Positions 38,718-49,731 of a DNA stretch of 64,000 nucleotides are shown piece after piece; the first letter of the stretch is position 1, and each line of letters begins with the position of its first letter. The notes under the pieces were generated by a model, which saw nothing but the letters and a program-made list of their open reading frames with translations, did not search any database and had not been told where the DNA came from. Source of the stretch: Gilliamella mensalis (GTDB lineage: Bacteria; Pseudomonadota; Gammaproteobacteria; Enterobacterales; Orbaceae). Where the stretch lies: contig NZ_FMWR01000007.1 of assembly GCF_900103085.1 (NCBI RefSeq), positions 1 to 64,000 on the forward strand, written 5' to 3'. The position numbers and the translations under genes are program-made.

Positions 38718-40991
38718 TTAATTTAGTGTTTTCCTTACTGCTAATGTAGCCTCAACAAGATGCTGTAAGCTTTCAACCACTTCTTTTTCACCGCGCGTTT
38801 TTAAACCACAGTCTGGATTAATCCATAATTTTTGTTTATCAATCTTCGCCAGTAACTTTTCGATCGTTGCTTTAATTTCAGCAACAGGCGGAACACGTGG
38901 CGAATGGATATCGTAAACACCTGGTCCAACTTCGGTTTTAAAATTATTGGCATTGAGCACATCAATTAATTGTAGATTAGAGCGAGAGGCTTCAAATGAA
39001 ATCACATCGGCATCCATTGCATCAATATCTTTAATGATGTCAGCAAATTCGCTATAACACATATGTGTATGAATTTGAGTATCGGCTTGGACTTTGCTGT
39101 GTACTAATCTAAATGCCGGAATCGCCCAATCAAGATATTCGCTGTTCCAATCCGCTTTACGCAGTGGTAATTTTTCCTTTAACGCAGCTTCGTCAATTTG
39201 GATAATCTTAATGCCAGCAGCTTCAAGATCTAATACTTCATCACCAATGGCCAATCCAATTTGGAATACTGATTCTTTTTGCGAAATATCTTCACGTGGG
39301 AATGACCAGTTAAGAATCGTTACCGGTCCTGTTAACATTCCTTTAACAGGTTTATCTGTCAGACTTTGTGCATATTTTGAATATTCAACCGTAATCGGTT
39401 TAGATCGTGAAATATCACCCCAAACAATCGGTGGCTTAACGCAACGTGTACCGTAAGATTGTACCCAAGCTTTTTCGGTAAACACAAAGCCATTTAAGCT
39501 TTCACCAAAATATTCGACCATGTCATTACGTTCAAATTCACCATGAACTAACACGTCAATGCCAATTTCTTCTTGCAATTTAATACACTCAGCTATTTTT
39601 TGTTGATTAAATTCAGTGTATTGATTCAAACAAATTTCGCCTTTTTTGAATTTAGCACGATTTAAACGCACATCAGGTGTTTGCGGGAATGATCCAATGG
39701 TTGTAGTTGGTAATAGTGGTAAATTAAAGGCCTTTTTCTGCGCCGCTTCACGCACTGAAAACTCTGGTAAACGGGTAAAATCAGACGCATTTAATGCCGC
39801 CACTTTTTGGCGAACTGCGTGGTTTGCACCTTCACGTTCACGGGTAAATAGTGTTTGATTGGCTTTATAAGCCGCATTATTTTCAGGATTTGCTTCTTTA
39901 AATAACAGACCAAGTTCAGCAAGCTCTTGTAACTTTTCTTGAGCAAAAGCAAAATAAGCACGTTGTTGAATGGTTAATTTTGTTTCATTTTGCAATGTAT
40001 AAGGAACATGCAGTAATGAACAAGACGTATTAATGACAATATTTGTGGCTTTTTGTTTGATTTTACCAAGTAAAGCTAAAGTTTTTTGGTAATTGTTTTT
40101 CCAGATATTTTTGCCATTAACAACACCGGCAAATAATACTTTATCAGCAGGGAAGCCATTATTTTCAAGTAAAGCTAATGATTGCTTACCTTCGACAAAA
40201 TCAAGCCCAATACCATCAAAAGGCAGTGCCACTAATTCTTTATAACAATCACGCACATCACCAAAATAGGTTTGCAGAACAATTTTGGTGTTACCTTTAA
40301 CCGATAAAATCGCTTGATAAAGTTCGGTAAATAAAGCGATATCATCTTTATTTAGATCGGTCACTAAAATTGGCTCATCAATTTGGATCCATTCAGCGCC
40401 AAGCGTTGTGAATTTTTGGATGATCGCTTGATAAGCTTTAATGATATCCGCTTTAAAATCACCAAGCTGTTTTTTACCTAAATACTGCGCTAATTTAAAA
40501 AAGGTTAATGCACCAATCACAACTGGCTTGGTTTGCACGCCTAGCGCTTTAGCTTCTTGATATTCGTCAAAAGGTTTGGTACCTGTTAACTTAATTTGCA
40601 CTGAATCTTCTATTTCAGGTACTAAATAGTGGTAATTGGTATTGAACCATTTTTTCATAGCCAGTGCACGCACATCACCTTTTTCGCCCTGATAACCACG
40701 TGCCATGGCAAAATAACGGTCAAGTTCAGGTAAACCTAAATCTTGGTAACGTTTTGGAATAACATTAAGTAAACACGCTGTATCTAACACCGCATCATAG
40801 AATGAAAAATCATTCGATGAAATAAAAGCAATTTTTTGCGCGGCTTGCTGTTTTAAATGCTCAGCTCGTAACGCTTTGGCTTCGTTTAATAGTTCAGCTT
40901 GGGTTTTATTACCTTTAAAATAAGCTTCTGTTGCAAATTTAAGTTCACGAAGCTTACCAACACGAGGATATCCAATAACAGCAGTATTCAT
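38718..40991 (-). CDS. metE: Cobalamin-independent methionine synthase
   Basis: A 757-aa protein from the ATG at 40991, which follows AAAGGAAATAAAA; the upstream start at 41039 has no support. It transfers the methyl group of 5-methyl-THF (polyglutamate) to homocysteine. The N-terminus [15 protein letters not shown] and the zinc ligands HTHMCYSEF, the later glutamate in ISFEASRS, and NPDCGLKTR near the end are all present. Length matches E. coli MetE (753). Confidence 0.97.
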   Translation of the reverse strand: MNTAVIGYPRVGKLRELKFATEAYFKGNKTQAELLNEAKALRAEHLKQQAAQKIAFISSNDFSFYDAVLDTACLLNVIPKRYQDLGLPELDRYFAMARGYQGEKGDVRALAMKKWFNTNYHYLVPEIEDSVQIKLTGTKPFDEYQEAKALGVQTKPVVIGALTFFKLAQYLGKKQLGDFKADIIKAYQAIIQKFTTLGAEWIQIDEPILVTDLNKDDIALFTELYQAILSVKGNTKIVLQTYFGDVRDCYKELVALPFDGIGLDFVEGKQSLALLENNGFPADKVLFAGVVNGKNIWKNNYQKTLALLGKIKQKATNIVINTSCSLLHVPYTLQNETKLTIQQRAYFAFAQEKLQELAELGLLFKEANPENNAAYKANQTLFTREREGANHAVRQKVAALNASDFTRLPEFSVREAAQKKAFNLPLLPTTTIGSFPQTPDVRLNRAKFKKGEICLNQYTEFNQQKIAECIKLQEEIGIDVLVHGEFERNDMVEYFGESLNGFVFTEKAWVQSYGTRCVKPPIVWGDISRSKPITVEYSKYAQSLTDKPVKGMLTGPVTILNWSFPREDISQKESVFQIGLAIGDEVLDLEAAGIKIIQIDEAALKEKLPLRKADWNSEYLDWAIPAFRLVHSKVQADTQIHTHMCYSEFADIIKDIDAMDADVISFEASRSNLQLIDVLNANNFKTEVGPGVYDIHSPRVPPVAEIKATIEKLLAKIDKQKLWINPDCGLKTRGEKEVVESLQHLVEATLAVRKTLN

Positions 40992-41102
40992 TTTTATTTC
41001 CTTTTTATCCATTTTCTTTAGTGACAAAAAAGATAACAAAAAAAAATGATATTGAATAATTCTAGTTTTTTATGGATTGCTATAGTTTTTAACTATAACA
41101 GC

Positions 41103-41142
41103 TAAAATAAAAAATCCCACTATGGTTAATATAGTAGGATTT
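41103..41142 (-). terminator. Intrinsic terminator after the YagU-like gene
   Basis: On the minus strand AAATCCTACTAT, seven bases and ATAGTGGGATTT pair over about 12 bp, followed by TTTATTTT. It lies 24 bases past the stop at 41167. Confidence 0.8.
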
Positions 41143-41166
41143 ATATTAAATATAAATTTAAATCAA

Positions 41167-41718
41167 TTATTGACGCCATTTTCCACGGATAGGTCTTGAA
41201 AAATGGGCAAGTACGGCAATCATACAAATTTCAATCGATACGCCCCAATAGATATGACCTAAAATTTCACTCCAAAGTTCATAGCTATTTAAATTCCATA
41301 ACCAACCCGCTTTGCCGTCAAGATCATAAATAGGGTAACGAAAACCAAGTAATGGAATTAAAAAACCATGCATAACGATAGTAACAATAATCCCATAAAA
41401 TGCTCCATACCATAATCGGATATTATTACAAAAATAGGAAATGTAAACATATACAAAAGCAAAGGCAAAACTAAATAACCAGTGATAAAATGTCACAGCA
41501 CCAGAAACAGTTGCTGTTTGATAAATATAATCAAGAGAATGAGAATCAATCCCTAACCAACCAAGCCAAGCATCAATGTGGGCTGCCGGTGGCGAAATTT
41601 CCCCCGGAACACGAGGAGGCATATTAACTTCGGACCCCCATTTGACTAAAGCACTAATAAAACCACCAATGATAGTTGTCCAAATAATTACTTGGCGATT
41701 TGTTTTATTTCCAAACAT
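41167..41718 (-). CDS. YagU-family inner-membrane protein (DUF1440)
   Basis: A 183-aa protein with about four hydrophobic segments (TTIIGGFISALVKWG at the start, the 75-95 region, 105-125 and 155-172). MPPRVPGEISPPAAHIDAWLGW and the later HGFLIPLLGFRYPIYDLDGKAG belong to the YagU family, linked to acid stress in E. coli. Function otherwise unknown. Confidence 0.82.
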   Translation of the reverse strand: MFGNKTNRQVIIWTTIIGGFISALVKWGSEVNMPPRVPGEISPPAAHIDAWLGWLGIDSHSLDYIYQTATVSGAVTFYHWLFSFAFAFVYVYISYFCNNIRLWYGAFYGIIVTIVMHGFLIPLLGFRYPIYDLDGKAGWLWNLNSYELWSEILGHIYWGVSIEICMIAVLAHFSRPIRGKWRQ

Positions 41719-42033
41719 AATTGGTTTTCCATGTTAAAATAAATTGGTATTCGAATTATACTGCACAGCCATTTGATATAAAAGTAGAAAAAATAAGATT
41801 GGTTGATTGTAAAAGTTATTGTAATAAATTGATAGTCATTATTTATTACAAAACAGTCTGGTTATCTATATTTTTCTTAAACTAATTCTTTCATTCTTTA
41901 TAACGTGTTTTACACTCCTTTTGAGTAAAAGGTAATTTTAAGGGCTATTTGTTAGCGTTGTGGATATATAGTTGAACAGTTGTCATGTAAATCTAACTTA
42001 AAATAAATCATTTAGTATAATTATTTATTATTA
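41719..42033. other. Non-coding stretch upstream of the YagU-like gene
   Basis: AT-rich. It should hold the YagU-like gene's promoter but I see no other feature and no gene. Confidence 0.4.
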
Positions 42034-42065
42034 AAACGGTATAGAATCCTGAATGTTTTTTACAA
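42034..42065 (-). repeat. 32-bp repeat, copy C (inverted)
   Basis: The reverse complement matches copy B at 25703 except for one base (C for T in the ATATTCAGG part). No zinc-ribbon gene lies beside it. Confidence 0.75.
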
Positions 42066-42330
42066 TGTGATAGGTTAAATGCTAGGCTGAGCAAGCATTA
42101 TAAACGTTATATCAAAAGCGCGGACAGTATGTAGAGTCTTATGCGAGTGTGTTATTACACTAAAAAACGATATCAGCTTCCGTAGTATCAAACTGACGGG
42201 CAAATTTGAAAAAAGCCTTGAATGTTGTGCCGACTTGTTAAACTATTGAAAGCATCGGTAAATTGCTAAAGGAAAGTTGGCGGTTAAGAGGAATAAGACG
42301 AAGACGGGTAAGAGTTTGTGAAAAAATTAA
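42066..42330. pseudogene. Possible relic of a mobile-element gene next to repeat copy C
   Basis: On the plus strand a frame reads NVISKARTVCRVLCECVITL and KNDISFRSIKLTGKFEKSL, then CCADLLNY and a stop near 42248, with arginine/lysine-rich fragments after it in other frames (LRGIRRRRVRVCEKI). Composition is less AT-rich than the flanks. I cannot name a family. It may be decayed transposase DNA. Confidence 0.3.
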
Positions 42331-42420
42331 TTTTTTCTTGTAAAAAAACAAATGTTTTATATTTTCTGAGTTATTTGACATTGCTAATCAAATAACTCAG
42401 AATATTTCGAATATTACTAT

Positions 42421-43416
42421 TTAACTTAAAAAAAGCTTAATTTGATTAGCAACAGCTTCTGCTAACTTCACAGGTACAGCATTTCCAATCATTTTGTAAG
42501 CATCAGCTAAAGAGTTGTAATAAAATTTAAAATCATCAGGAAAAGTTTGAATCCTTGCACATTCTCTTACCGACAATCTTCGATACAATTTTTCCTTACC
42601 ATTAACAAATTGAAACTTATCTTTACCAACATTAATCATGGTTGGAGCTTGCGGGTGAATAGGAGCATGTCTAGCACCAGCTTGAATAGTGAAACTCTGC
42701 TGCTCCCATGATCTGACTCTGTTGCGGGACATAAAAATTGTCGAAAAATCACCAGTAAAATATTCATGATTTAGTACAGCTAATTTATCTCCATGTGATT
42801 TATTTTTTTCCAACGCTGGCATTGCGGTATTTCGCAAATCAAAAATGGAGTCTTTCAATGACACCTTTGTTTTTAATGGTACTGGAAATTCAAATTTAAC
42901 TTGAAGATCTTTTCTAAAACCGACATAAAACACACGTTTTCGATCTTGAGGTACACCATAATCAGAGGAATTCAAAGTTTGAATAAAAACATCATATCCT
43001 AATCCTGCATTACCAAATAAATGAATTATATTTTGAACTGCTTCTAAATGTCGCTTTGACATCATTCCCGATACATTTTCTGCAACAAAAAAGTTAGGCT
43101 GTACATCTTCCAACAGACGAATAAATTCAAAAAATAATTTGCCTCTATCATCACTAATCCCCCTTAATGCACCTGCCTCTGACCAACTTTGACATGGAGG
43201 TCCCCCAATAATTCCATCAATTTTTTTAGAATATTTTAAAAATATGTCTGATTTTATATTTCGAATGTCACCCTTAATCAAAGGAGTAGAATGGTTTTTC
43301 TCATAAGTTTCCCAAATGGATTTATCGTATTCATTTGCAGCAACTATTTCAAATCCTGCATTTTTAAATCCTAAGTCAAGACCACCAGCTCCCGAAAATA
43401 ATGAAATAATATTCAT
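42421..43416 (-). CDS. DNA cytosine-5 methyltransferase, M.HaeIII-like (GGCC)
   Basis: A 331-aa protein. Motif [12 protein letters not shown], motif [18 protein letters not shown], motif VI ENVSGM, motif [15 protein letters not shown] and the motif IX-X end IGNAVPV are in order. The whole sequence, including the recognition part ([20 protein letters not shown]), follows M.HaeIII closely, so GGCC is the likely target. It lies 17 bases downstream of the endonuclease gene in the same direction, so the pair is a type II R-M system. Confidence 0.93.
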   Translation of the reverse strand: MNIISLFSGAGGLDLGFKNAGFEIVAANEYDKSIWETYEKNHSTPLIKGDIRNIKSDIFLKYSKKIDGIIGGPPCQSWSEAGALRGISDDRGKLFFEFIRLLEDVQPNFFVAENVSGMMSKRHLEAVQNIIHLFGNAGLGYDVFIQTLNSSDYGVPQDRKRVFYVGFRKDLQVKFEFPVPLKTKVSLKDSIFDLRNTAMPALEKNKSHGDKLAVLNHEYFTGDFSTIFMSRNRVRSWEQQSFTIQAGARHAPIHPQAPTMINVGKDKFQFVNGKEKLYRRLSVRECARIQTFPDDFKFYYNSLADAYKMIGNAVPVKLAEAVANQIKLFLS

Positions 43417-43433
43417 ATATCCAACTCTTTTTG

Positions 43434-44291
43434 CTACAAGAAAAAGGTGATCAGTTTAGCATCTTTTAGTTTAGCCGGATTATCTGGACATTTAATTTTT
43501 ACGTCTTTTATCACTAAATTTGCTAACTCTTTTTCAGCTTTTTCTAATTCATTGCGATCTTCATTACTAAATGTTAAATATTTATCAATATTAATTAAAG
43601 CCATCATGTTGAATGAAGCACTTTTTTGAGGTTGATAAATATAATTAAATACTTTGATAGGATTCTCTATGTGCCACATTCCACGGATTCTTAAATTTGT
43701 AATTCCTAAAGGATCAACTTTATTTACTCTACCTAATTCTTTTGTCTCAGAAAATTCAACTTCATCTATGGTTAAAATTCCTTGTTTAATTTTTAATTTA
43801 ATTTTTTCGTAAATATCCAAACTGGCAGCATAATCAATACCATAAACAAAACATAAAGAATTAAGCAAATTTTGTTTATTAATTTGACCTATTGCATAAA
43901 TCATGTCTTTCTCAATCCAATCTTCACAAGATACACAAGATTTCACTAGCATAGGGCTGTTGGAAAATAATTTTGATTTTGGGTAAGACGAATTTAAGGC
44001 AATAGCTGCATTTATAGTTTCGATTTTTTTTATTTCGATCGCATCACCTGCATGTATCATGGCGTCAGGGGGATTATTTTGGTTTCCTAGATAACTAAAT
44101 AATTCATTTCGTCTTTCAAGACGTAATTGTTCATCTGTATCGCCAACAGTTCCACAAAAAAGATCAATAATAAATTCTTCAAGCCCTTTACCCTGATTAT
44201 TAACTCTATTCCTTCCATCATTCATTTGCAGTATGTGAGATGTTGGCGATTTTACCAAGTACAAAATTGCCTTTATTAAATTGGTTCTCAT
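43434..44291 (-). CDS. Type II restriction endonuclease, NgoPII family (GGCC)
   Basis: A 285-aa protein. [40 protein letters not shown] and [20 protein letters not shown] match the NgoPII-type endonucleases that cut GGCC. The D-x(n)-E-x-K core lies in [15 protein letters not shown] at about 93-107. It is the first gene of the pair, upstream of the methylase. Confidence 0.9.
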   Translation of the reverse strand: MRTNLIKAILYLVKSPTSHILQMNDGRNRVNNQGKGLEEFIIDLFCGTVGDTDEQLRLERRNELFSYLGNQNNPPDAMIHAGDAIEIKKIETINAAIALNSSYPKSKLFSNSPMLVKSCVSCEDWIEKDMIYAIGQINKQNLLNSLCFVYGIDYAASLDIYEKIKLKIKQGILTIDEVEFSETKELGRVNKVDPLGITNLRIRGMWHIENPIKVFNYIYQPQKSASFNMMALINIDKYLTFSNEDRNELEKAEKELANLVIKDVKIKCPDNPAKLKDAKLITFFL

Positions 44292-44730
44292 TCGAATAAT
44301 CCCTCAAATAAAATAAGATATTATACTCAAATAATATCTAGCAACTAATAATAAAACTCTTATTACAAATTTTTAATATCTTTTTTTAATTCATCTCTAA
44401 ACTTAACTGGTTAAATCAAATTTCAATAAATAAAAATTATTTTGATAAACTAACCGTTAATCACACAAAATATTTCATACCATCATAGATGGAGTTCTAT
44501 TGCAGATAAATAGCGATGACTTAATGCAATGGGTAGCTGCATATTGATAAAAACCGAAATACCTCAAGTTTGGTTTTCTTTATACACACAAAGTGGGTTA
44601 TATTGACTAAGACTGTACGTAAATTTTGCTGTAGATTGCATCTAATCATTATTGCCAATATTGATACGATAGAATCACTTTATCGCCCGTATACTTTCCC
44701 CAAAATATATCAAAAAAATAAAAAACAATC
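44292..44730. other. Non-coding stretch between R-M genes and recN
   Basis: AT-rich. A short reading frame at 44570-44779 runs through the recN promoter and LexA box and has no ribosome site or protein-like composition, so I do not count it. It should contain the endonuclease promoter; I see nothing else. Confidence 0.4.
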
Positions 44731-44750
44731 ACCTGTATTTATTTACAGTA
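44731..44750 (+). promoter_or_regulatory. LexA box of recN
   Basis: CTGT, eight A/T bases and ACAG (44733-44748) match the SOS box consensus. It lies 54 bases before the recN start. Control of recN by LexA is well established in gammaproteobacteria. Confidence 0.85.
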
Positions 44751-44802
44751 TTTTTGCTGCTATACTGCCAATATTATAACTAGCCTTATGTATTAATTTA
44801 TT

Positions 44803-46464
44803 ATGATAACGCAATTAACCATTAATAATTTTGCTATTGTGGATCAGCTTCTTGTCGATTTTACTACGGGGATGACCGCAATTACGGGTGAAACAGGAGC
44901 AGGGAAATCAATTGCTATTGATGCATTGGGATTATGTCTGGGTAATCGTTCTGATGCCTCTTCTATTCGGCATGGGGCTGATCGTGTTGATATTTCTGCA
45001 AGCTTTGTGCTGGATGATACGCCGGCTGCATTTGCGTGGCTAAGTGAAAACCAACTTGATGAAGGAAATGAATGCATTTTACGTCGAGTGATTAATCAAG
45101 ACGGGCGTTCTAAAGCATTTATTAATGGTCGTGCGGTACCTATTTCGCAATTAAAAGATTTGGGGCAAATGTTGATTCAAATTCATGGGCAACATGAACA
45201 TCAGCGCCTGTTACGCAGTGACTATCAACAGCTGTTACTAAATCATTATATGAATGAGCCAGTATTGCTTGCCCAAATGCAACAAGCCTATAAACAGTGG
45301 AAAGCAGCTCGCATTGCTTATCAGCAATACCAAACCACACGGCAAGAACGTGATGCGCATATGCAGCTTTTACAATATCAGCTAAAAGAGTTAAACGAAT
45401 TTTCGCCAATTTTGGGTGAATATCAACAAATTGACGAAGAATACAAACGATTATCCAACAGTGAACAATTAATCAATTTGAGCCAACAATCGGTGATGTT
45501 GTTAGATGAAGCGGATGAATATAACGTCAGTAATTTGCTCAGTAGCGTTAAAAATAGTGTTCAAGAATTGGTTGAACTTGATCCCACTTTACATAATGTG
45601 TGTAACATGCTTGAAGAGGCTTCCATCCAGATTAAAGAAGCAAGCTATGAACTAAGTCACTATAGCGAACGTTTAGAGATTGATCCGGCGCGCGTTATGC
45701 AGCTTGAACAGCGTTTATCTAAACAAATTGCTTTAGCGCGAAAGCACCATGTCGCTCCCGAAGCATTACCCGATTTGCATCAGACCTTGTTAGCTGAATT
45801 TAAACAGATCAATCAGCAAGATGAACAAAGCGAACAACTTAAAACTGATATTAGTAAATACCATCAAATTGCGATCGACATTGCGGCTAAATTGCATCAA
45901 AAAAGGGTCTCAATAAGTAAAACCTTAGCCAAAAAAGTGACCACCATTATGCATGAACTATCTATGCCAAATGGGCAATTTAGTATCGATATCGCTTTTG
46001 ACGAAAATCGATTGAATGAAGATGGCGCCGATCAAGTCATCTTTTTAGTCAGCACGAATGCTGGTCAAAATCCACAACCGCTTGCTAAAGTGGCATCTGG
46101 TGGTGAATTATCACGTATTGCCTTAGCCATTCAAGTTTTAACAGCGCAAAAAATGGATACTCCTGCTTTAATTTTTGATGAAATTGATGTCGGTATTAGT
46201 GGTCCAACTGCCGCTAAAGTGGGGCAGCTATTAAGACAGCTTGGACAATCAACCCAAGTAATTACCGTCACTCACTTACCACAAGTTGCAGGGCAAGCAA
46301 ACCAACACTACTTTGTGAGTAAACAAACAGATAGCAAACAAACCTCAACCGATATGCAAAAATTGGATAAAAATGGTCGGTTAAATGAGTTAGCCAGATT
46401 GTTAGGGGGTGATAAAATTACAGATGCAACATTAGCCAATGCGAAAGAGCTACTTATTATCTAA
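44803..46464 (+). CDS. recN: DNA repair protein RecN (SMC-like ATPase)
   Basis: A 553-aa protein. Walker A is [12 protein letters not shown] at about 28-39. A coiled coil fills the middle (about 150-360). The ABC signature [15 protein letters not shown] and Walker [14 protein letters not shown] follow, with the H-loop [12 protein letters not shown]. RecN holds broken DNA ends together during recombination repair. SOS box upstream. Confidence 0.97.
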   Translation: MITQLTINNFAIVDQLLVDFTTGMTAITGETGAGKSIAIDALGLCLGNRSDASSIRHGADRVDISASFVLDDTPAAFAWLSENQLDEGNECILRRVINQDGRSKAFINGRAVPISQLKDLGQMLIQIHGQHEHQRLLRSDYQQLLLNHYMNEPVLLAQMQQAYKQWKAARIAYQQYQTTRQERDAHMQLLQYQLKELNEFSPILGEYQQIDEEYKRLSNSEQLINLSQQSVMLLDEADEYNVSNLLSSVKNSVQELVELDPTLHNVCNMLEEASIQIKEASYELSHYSERLEIDPARVMQLEQRLSKQIALARKHHVAPEALPDLHQTLLAEFKQINQQDEQSEQLKTDISKYHQIAIDIAAKLHQKRVSISKTLAKKVTTIMHELSMPNGQFSIDIAFDENRLNEDGADQVIFLVSTNAGQNPQPLAKVASGGELSRIALAIQVLTAQKMDTPALIFDEIDVGISGPTAAKVGQLLRQLGQSTQVITVTHLPQVAGQANQHYFVSKQTDSKQTSTDMQKLDKNGRLNELARLLGGDKITDATLANAKELLII

Positions 46465-46516
46465 CTGAATTGTGATAATATAGCGCTTTCATTTTAGGTG
46501 AGAAGGAGGCTTGATC

Positions 46517-47743
46517 ATGAGTCTATCTGGAAAACGTATTTTGTTAGGCATTACAGGTGGTATTGCAGCTTATAAATGCCCTGATCTTGTTCGCCATTTA
46601 AAAAAAGCCGGTGCGCAAGTGCATGTTGTTCTGACTGATTCAGCTAGCCATTTTGTGACTAAGATGACTCTGCAAGCTGTTTCTGGTAATCAGGTATCAA
46701 GTGATCTTTTTGATCCATCAGCCGAGCTTTCTATGAGTCATATTGAACTTGCTAAATGGGCTGATTTAGTCTTAATTGCACCCGCAACCGCCAATATTAT
46801 TGCCAAAATGGCCAATGGTATTGCCGATGATCTGTTATCAACCATTTGCTTAGCCACGCCAGCACCAATAGCCATTGCTCCAGCAATGAATCAACAAATG
46901 TATAAAGCAGTGGCAACTCAACATAATTTATCAGTATTAGCCTCAAGAAATACTTTAATTTTAGGACCAGATAACGGGTTTCAAGCCTGTGGTGATATTG
47001 GACCTGGGCGAATGCTCGAACCTCATACTATTGTTGATCAAATTGCACGCTACTTTAAAGCAACTTCCGTACTTTCAGGTATTTCCATTACAATTACAGC
47101 AGGTCCAACGATCGAAGAAATCGATCCGGTTCGTTATATTAGTAATTACAGTTCAGGAAAAATGGGCTTTGCAATTGCAAGCGCGGCAGCGCAAATGGGG
47201 GCTACCGTTACATTAATTAGTGGACCAGTCCATTTAGATACGCCAAATGGTGTCAACCGAATTGACGTTAAAAGCGCTAAACAGATGTATGATGAAGCAT
47301 TAAATTGTGCGCAAAAATCAACTATTTTTATTTCGTGCGCGGCGGTTGCTGATTATCATGCCAAAACAATTGCGTCACAGAAGATCAAAAAAACCAATGA
47401 TAACGATGAACTTACTATTGAATTAGTAAAAAATCCCGACATTGTCGCAAGTGTCGCAGCACTAAAAACGCATCGCCCATTTGTAGTAGGATTTGCAGCT
47501 GAAACCAATGATGTTAAAGCTTATGCACTAAAAAAATTAACGACAAAAAACTTAGATTTAATTTGTGCTAATGATGTTTCAGACAAAACCATTGGCTTTA
47601 ATTCAGATCAAAATACATTAACGCTATATTGGCAAAATGGTGAGCAAACGTTACCATTAAGCAATAAACAACAATTAGCAACGCAGTTACTTCAAGCTGT
47701 TATAACACGATATAAAGTGAGTCATGATGAAAAGAAAAATTGA
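46517..47743 (+). CDS. coaBC: Bifunctional phosphopantothenoylcysteine decarboxylase/phosphopantothenate-cysteine ligase
   Basis: A 408-aa protein. AAGGAGG sits seven bases before the ATG at 46517; a TTG at 46511 is too close. The CoaC part ([17 protein letters not shown], then the flavin and substrate loop PAMNQQMY and [11 protein letters not shown]) is followed by CoaB ([39 protein letters not shown]). These are two consecutive steps of coenzyme A synthesis. First gene of a coaBC-dut-slmA operon. Confidence 0.96.
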   Translation: MSLSGKRILLGITGGIAAYKCPDLVRHLKKAGAQVHVVLTDSASHFVTKMTLQAVSGNQVSSDLFDPSAELSMSHIELAKWADLVLIAPATANIIAKMANGIADDLLSTICLATPAPIAIAPAMNQQMYKAVATQHNLSVLASRNTLILGPDNGFQACGDIGPGRMLEPHTIVDQIARYFKATSVLSGISITITAGPTIEEIDPVRYISNYSSGKMGFAIASAAAQMGATVTLISGPVHLDTPNGVNRIDVKSAKQMYDEALNCAQKSTIFISCAAVADYHAKTIASQKIKKTNDNDELTIELVKNPDIVASVAALKTHRPFVVGFAAETNDVKAYALKKLTTKNLDLICANDVSDKTIGFNSDQNTLTLYWQNGEQTLPLSNKQQLATQLLQAVITRYKVSHDEKKN

Positions 47744-48185
47744 TATAAAAGTATTAGACCAACGTTTGGGTAATGAATTTCCACTCCCTACCTATGCAAC
47801 CGAAGGATCTGCCGGCATTGATTTACGCGCGATGTTTGATGAAGCCACTGAAATCAAACCCGGCGAAACCATCTTAACGCCGACTGGTTTATCAATGCAC
47901 ATTGCCGATCCTAGTTTAGCTGCTTTAGTCTTACCTCGTTCAGGGCTGGGTTCAAAAAATGGGATTGTGCTTGGTAATTTGGTTGGTTTAATCGATTCTG
48001 ATTATCAAGGCCAATTATTTGTTCCTGTTTGGAATCGTAGCCAAACCCCTTTTGTTATTGAAGCTGGCGATCGAATTGCCCAATTAATTATTGTTCCGGT
48101 TGTACAAGCAGAGTTTAACATTGTTGATGAATTTGTTGAATCAGCGCGTGGGGAAGGTGGATTTGGGCATTCGGGTAAGAAATGA
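47724..48185 (+). CDS. dut: dUTP pyrophosphatase
   Basis: A 153-aa trimeric dUTPase. Motifs in order: [50 protein letters not shown] and the C-terminal [12 protein letters not shown] that closes the active site. It overlaps the coaBC end by 20 bases. It lowers dUTP and supplies dUMP. Confidence 0.96.
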   Translation: MMKRKIDIKVLDQRLGNEFPLPTYATEGSAGIDLRAMFDEATEIKPGETILTPTGLSMHIADPSLAALVLPRSGLGSKNGIVLGNLVGLIDSDYQGQLFVPVWNRSQTPFVIEAGDRIAQLIIVPVVQAEFNIVDEFVESARGEGGFGHSGKK

Positions 48186-48775
48186 TTGTGAGTAACAAAA
48201 ATAGAAATCGCAAAGAAGATATCTTACAAGCATTAGCAAAAATGCTTGAATCTAATGAAGGTACTCAACGAATTACGACAGCTAAATTGGCCGCAACAGT
48301 AGGCGTTTCTGAAGCGGCGTTATATCGACATTTTCCAAGCAAAACAAAAATGTTTGAAAGTTTAATTGTCTATATTGAAGATATCTTGTTGTCTCGCATT
48401 AATGTGATTATTCAAGATGAACCCAATACATTTACGCGTTTACAACTTATTCTTGCGTTGATATTAGGTTTTTCTGAAAAAAACCCAGGATTAACCAGAA
48501 TCATGACAGGGCATGCATTAATGTTTGAGCAAGAACAGTTACAAGAACGTATTAGCCAACTATTTGAACGAATTGAAACTCAAATCAAACAAGTTTTACG
48601 TGAACGAAAAATTCGTGAGGGAGTTGCTTTCATAACAGACGAACGCATTTTATCTAGCCAGCTATTAGCTTTTTGTGAAGGCATGATGGCACGTTATTCT
48701 CGTTCAGGTTTTAAATATCTACCAACTACTAATTTTGATACACGTTGGTCTTTATTAGCCAAACAGCTGGTTTAG
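48182..48775 (+). CDS. slmA: Nucleoid occlusion factor SlmA (TetR family)
   Basis: A 197-aa protein. The TetR HTH is [29 protein letters not shown] at about 39-67. The rest, with [22 protein letters not shown], matches SlmA, which blocks FtsZ assembly over the chromosome. It overlaps the dut stop by four bases; the dut-slmA order is conserved in related bacteria. Confidence 0.95.
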   Translation: MIVSNKNRNRKEDILQALAKMLESNEGTQRITTAKLAATVGVSEAALYRHFPSKTKMFESLIVYIEDILLSRINVIIQDEPNTFTRLQLILALILGFSEKNPGLTRIMTGHALMFEQEQLQERISQLFERIETQIKQVLRERKIREGVAFITDERILSSQLLAFCEGMMARYSRSGFKYLPTTNFDTRWSLLAKQLV

Positions 48776-48837
48776 CCAATTTTTGCTCTAAAACACGTTG
48801 ACAAAAATTTCTATTACCTATTACTGAGGATAATAAT

Positions 48838-49671
48838 ATGAATATTGAAGATTTTTTAAATTATACCTTTTCAATTATTAAAAGATACGATGGGGTTGTA
48901 TTTAGCTATATCGCTCATTTCTGCTTTGCTATTATTATTTTTGTTATTGGTAGAACGATTGCTAGATTTATTAGTAATCAATTAAAACGTATACTATTTA
49001 ACCGGCACGTTGATCCGACCGTTGTTAAATTTGTCAGTGCTTTGTCGTACTATGCCATCATTGTCATGACATTGGTGGCAGTTTTAGGGCAATTAGGCGT
49101 ACAAACAGCCTCGATTGTTGCTGTTATTGGTGCCGCTGGCTTAGCTATCGGTTTGGCATTGCAAGGTTCACTGTCTAATTTTGCCGCTGGGGTTATTTTA
49201 ATTATTTTTCGCCCATTTAAAGTTGGTGAAACTGTTGTCATCAATAGCCAGCAAGGGGTTATTGATTCAATACAAATTTTTTCAACCTCTATTGTTACCC
49301 CAACTAATGAACTTGTTGTGATCCCTAATAGTCAGGTAGTGAGTGCCAACATTATTAACTATACACGTTTACCTGAAAGACGTTTAGATTTAGTGATTAA
49401 TGTGGGATATAATTCAGATATTCAAAAAGTTTATCAAGTGTTAAAACAAGCGGTAGATAAAACGAATAATATATTAACATCCAAAGAATCTACTATTCGA
49501 TTAGATGTGTTAGATGCTTCCTCAATGAATTTTAATGTATTAGTTTGGACATTAAATGAAAATTATGGCGTAGTGAAAGGCGAGCTGCTTGAAAATATCA
49601 AAAATAGGTTAACTGAAAATAATATCAATATTCCATATCCAACTATGGATGTAAATCTTAATACTAAGTAG
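48838..49671 (+). CDS. Small-conductance mechanosensitive channel (MscS family)
   Basis: A 277-aa protein. Three hydrophobic helices lie in the first 125 residues. The third is the glycine/alanine-rich pore helix (AAGLAIGLALQGSLSNFAAG), followed by the beta domain (RPFKVGETVVINSQQGVI, TSIVTPTNELVVIPNS). It opens on hypo-osmotic shock. It resembles E. coli MscS in length. A bidirectional terminator follows. Confidence 0.92.
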   Translation: MNIEDFLNYTFSIIKRYDGVVFSYIAHFCFAIIIFVIGRTIARFISNQLKRILFNRHVDPTVVKFVSALSYYAIIVMTLVAVLGQLGVQTASIVAVIGAAGLAIGLALQGSLSNFAAGVILIIFRPFKVGETVVINSQQGVIDSIQIFSTSIVTPTNELVVIPNSQVVSANIINYTRLPERRLDLVINVGYNSDIQKVYQVLKQAVDKTNNILTSKESTIRLDVLDASSMNFNVLVWTLNENYGVVKGELLENIKNRLTENNINIPYPTMDVNLNTK

Positions 49672-49680
49672 CCATTTATA

Positions 49681-49712
49681 AAAACTCCATTGTTCCCTTT
49701 CAATGGAGTTTT
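49681..49712. terminator. Bidirectional terminator between mscS-like gene and cysE
   Basis: AAAACTCCATTG, an eight-base loop and CAATGGAGTTTT form a 12-bp stem with T and A tracts on both sides. The two genes are convergent, and it serves both. Confidence 0.85.
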
Positions 49713-49731
49713 ATTTATCATTTGCTAGTGA

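Noticed and set aside
41040-41100. Met-box or MetR site upstream of metE
   Set aside because: No AGACGTCT repeats; the GAATAATTC palindrome has the wrong spacing for MetR.
44570-44779. A 69-codon open frame before recN
   Set aside because: It runs through the recN promoter and LexA box, has no ribosome site and no protein-like composition.
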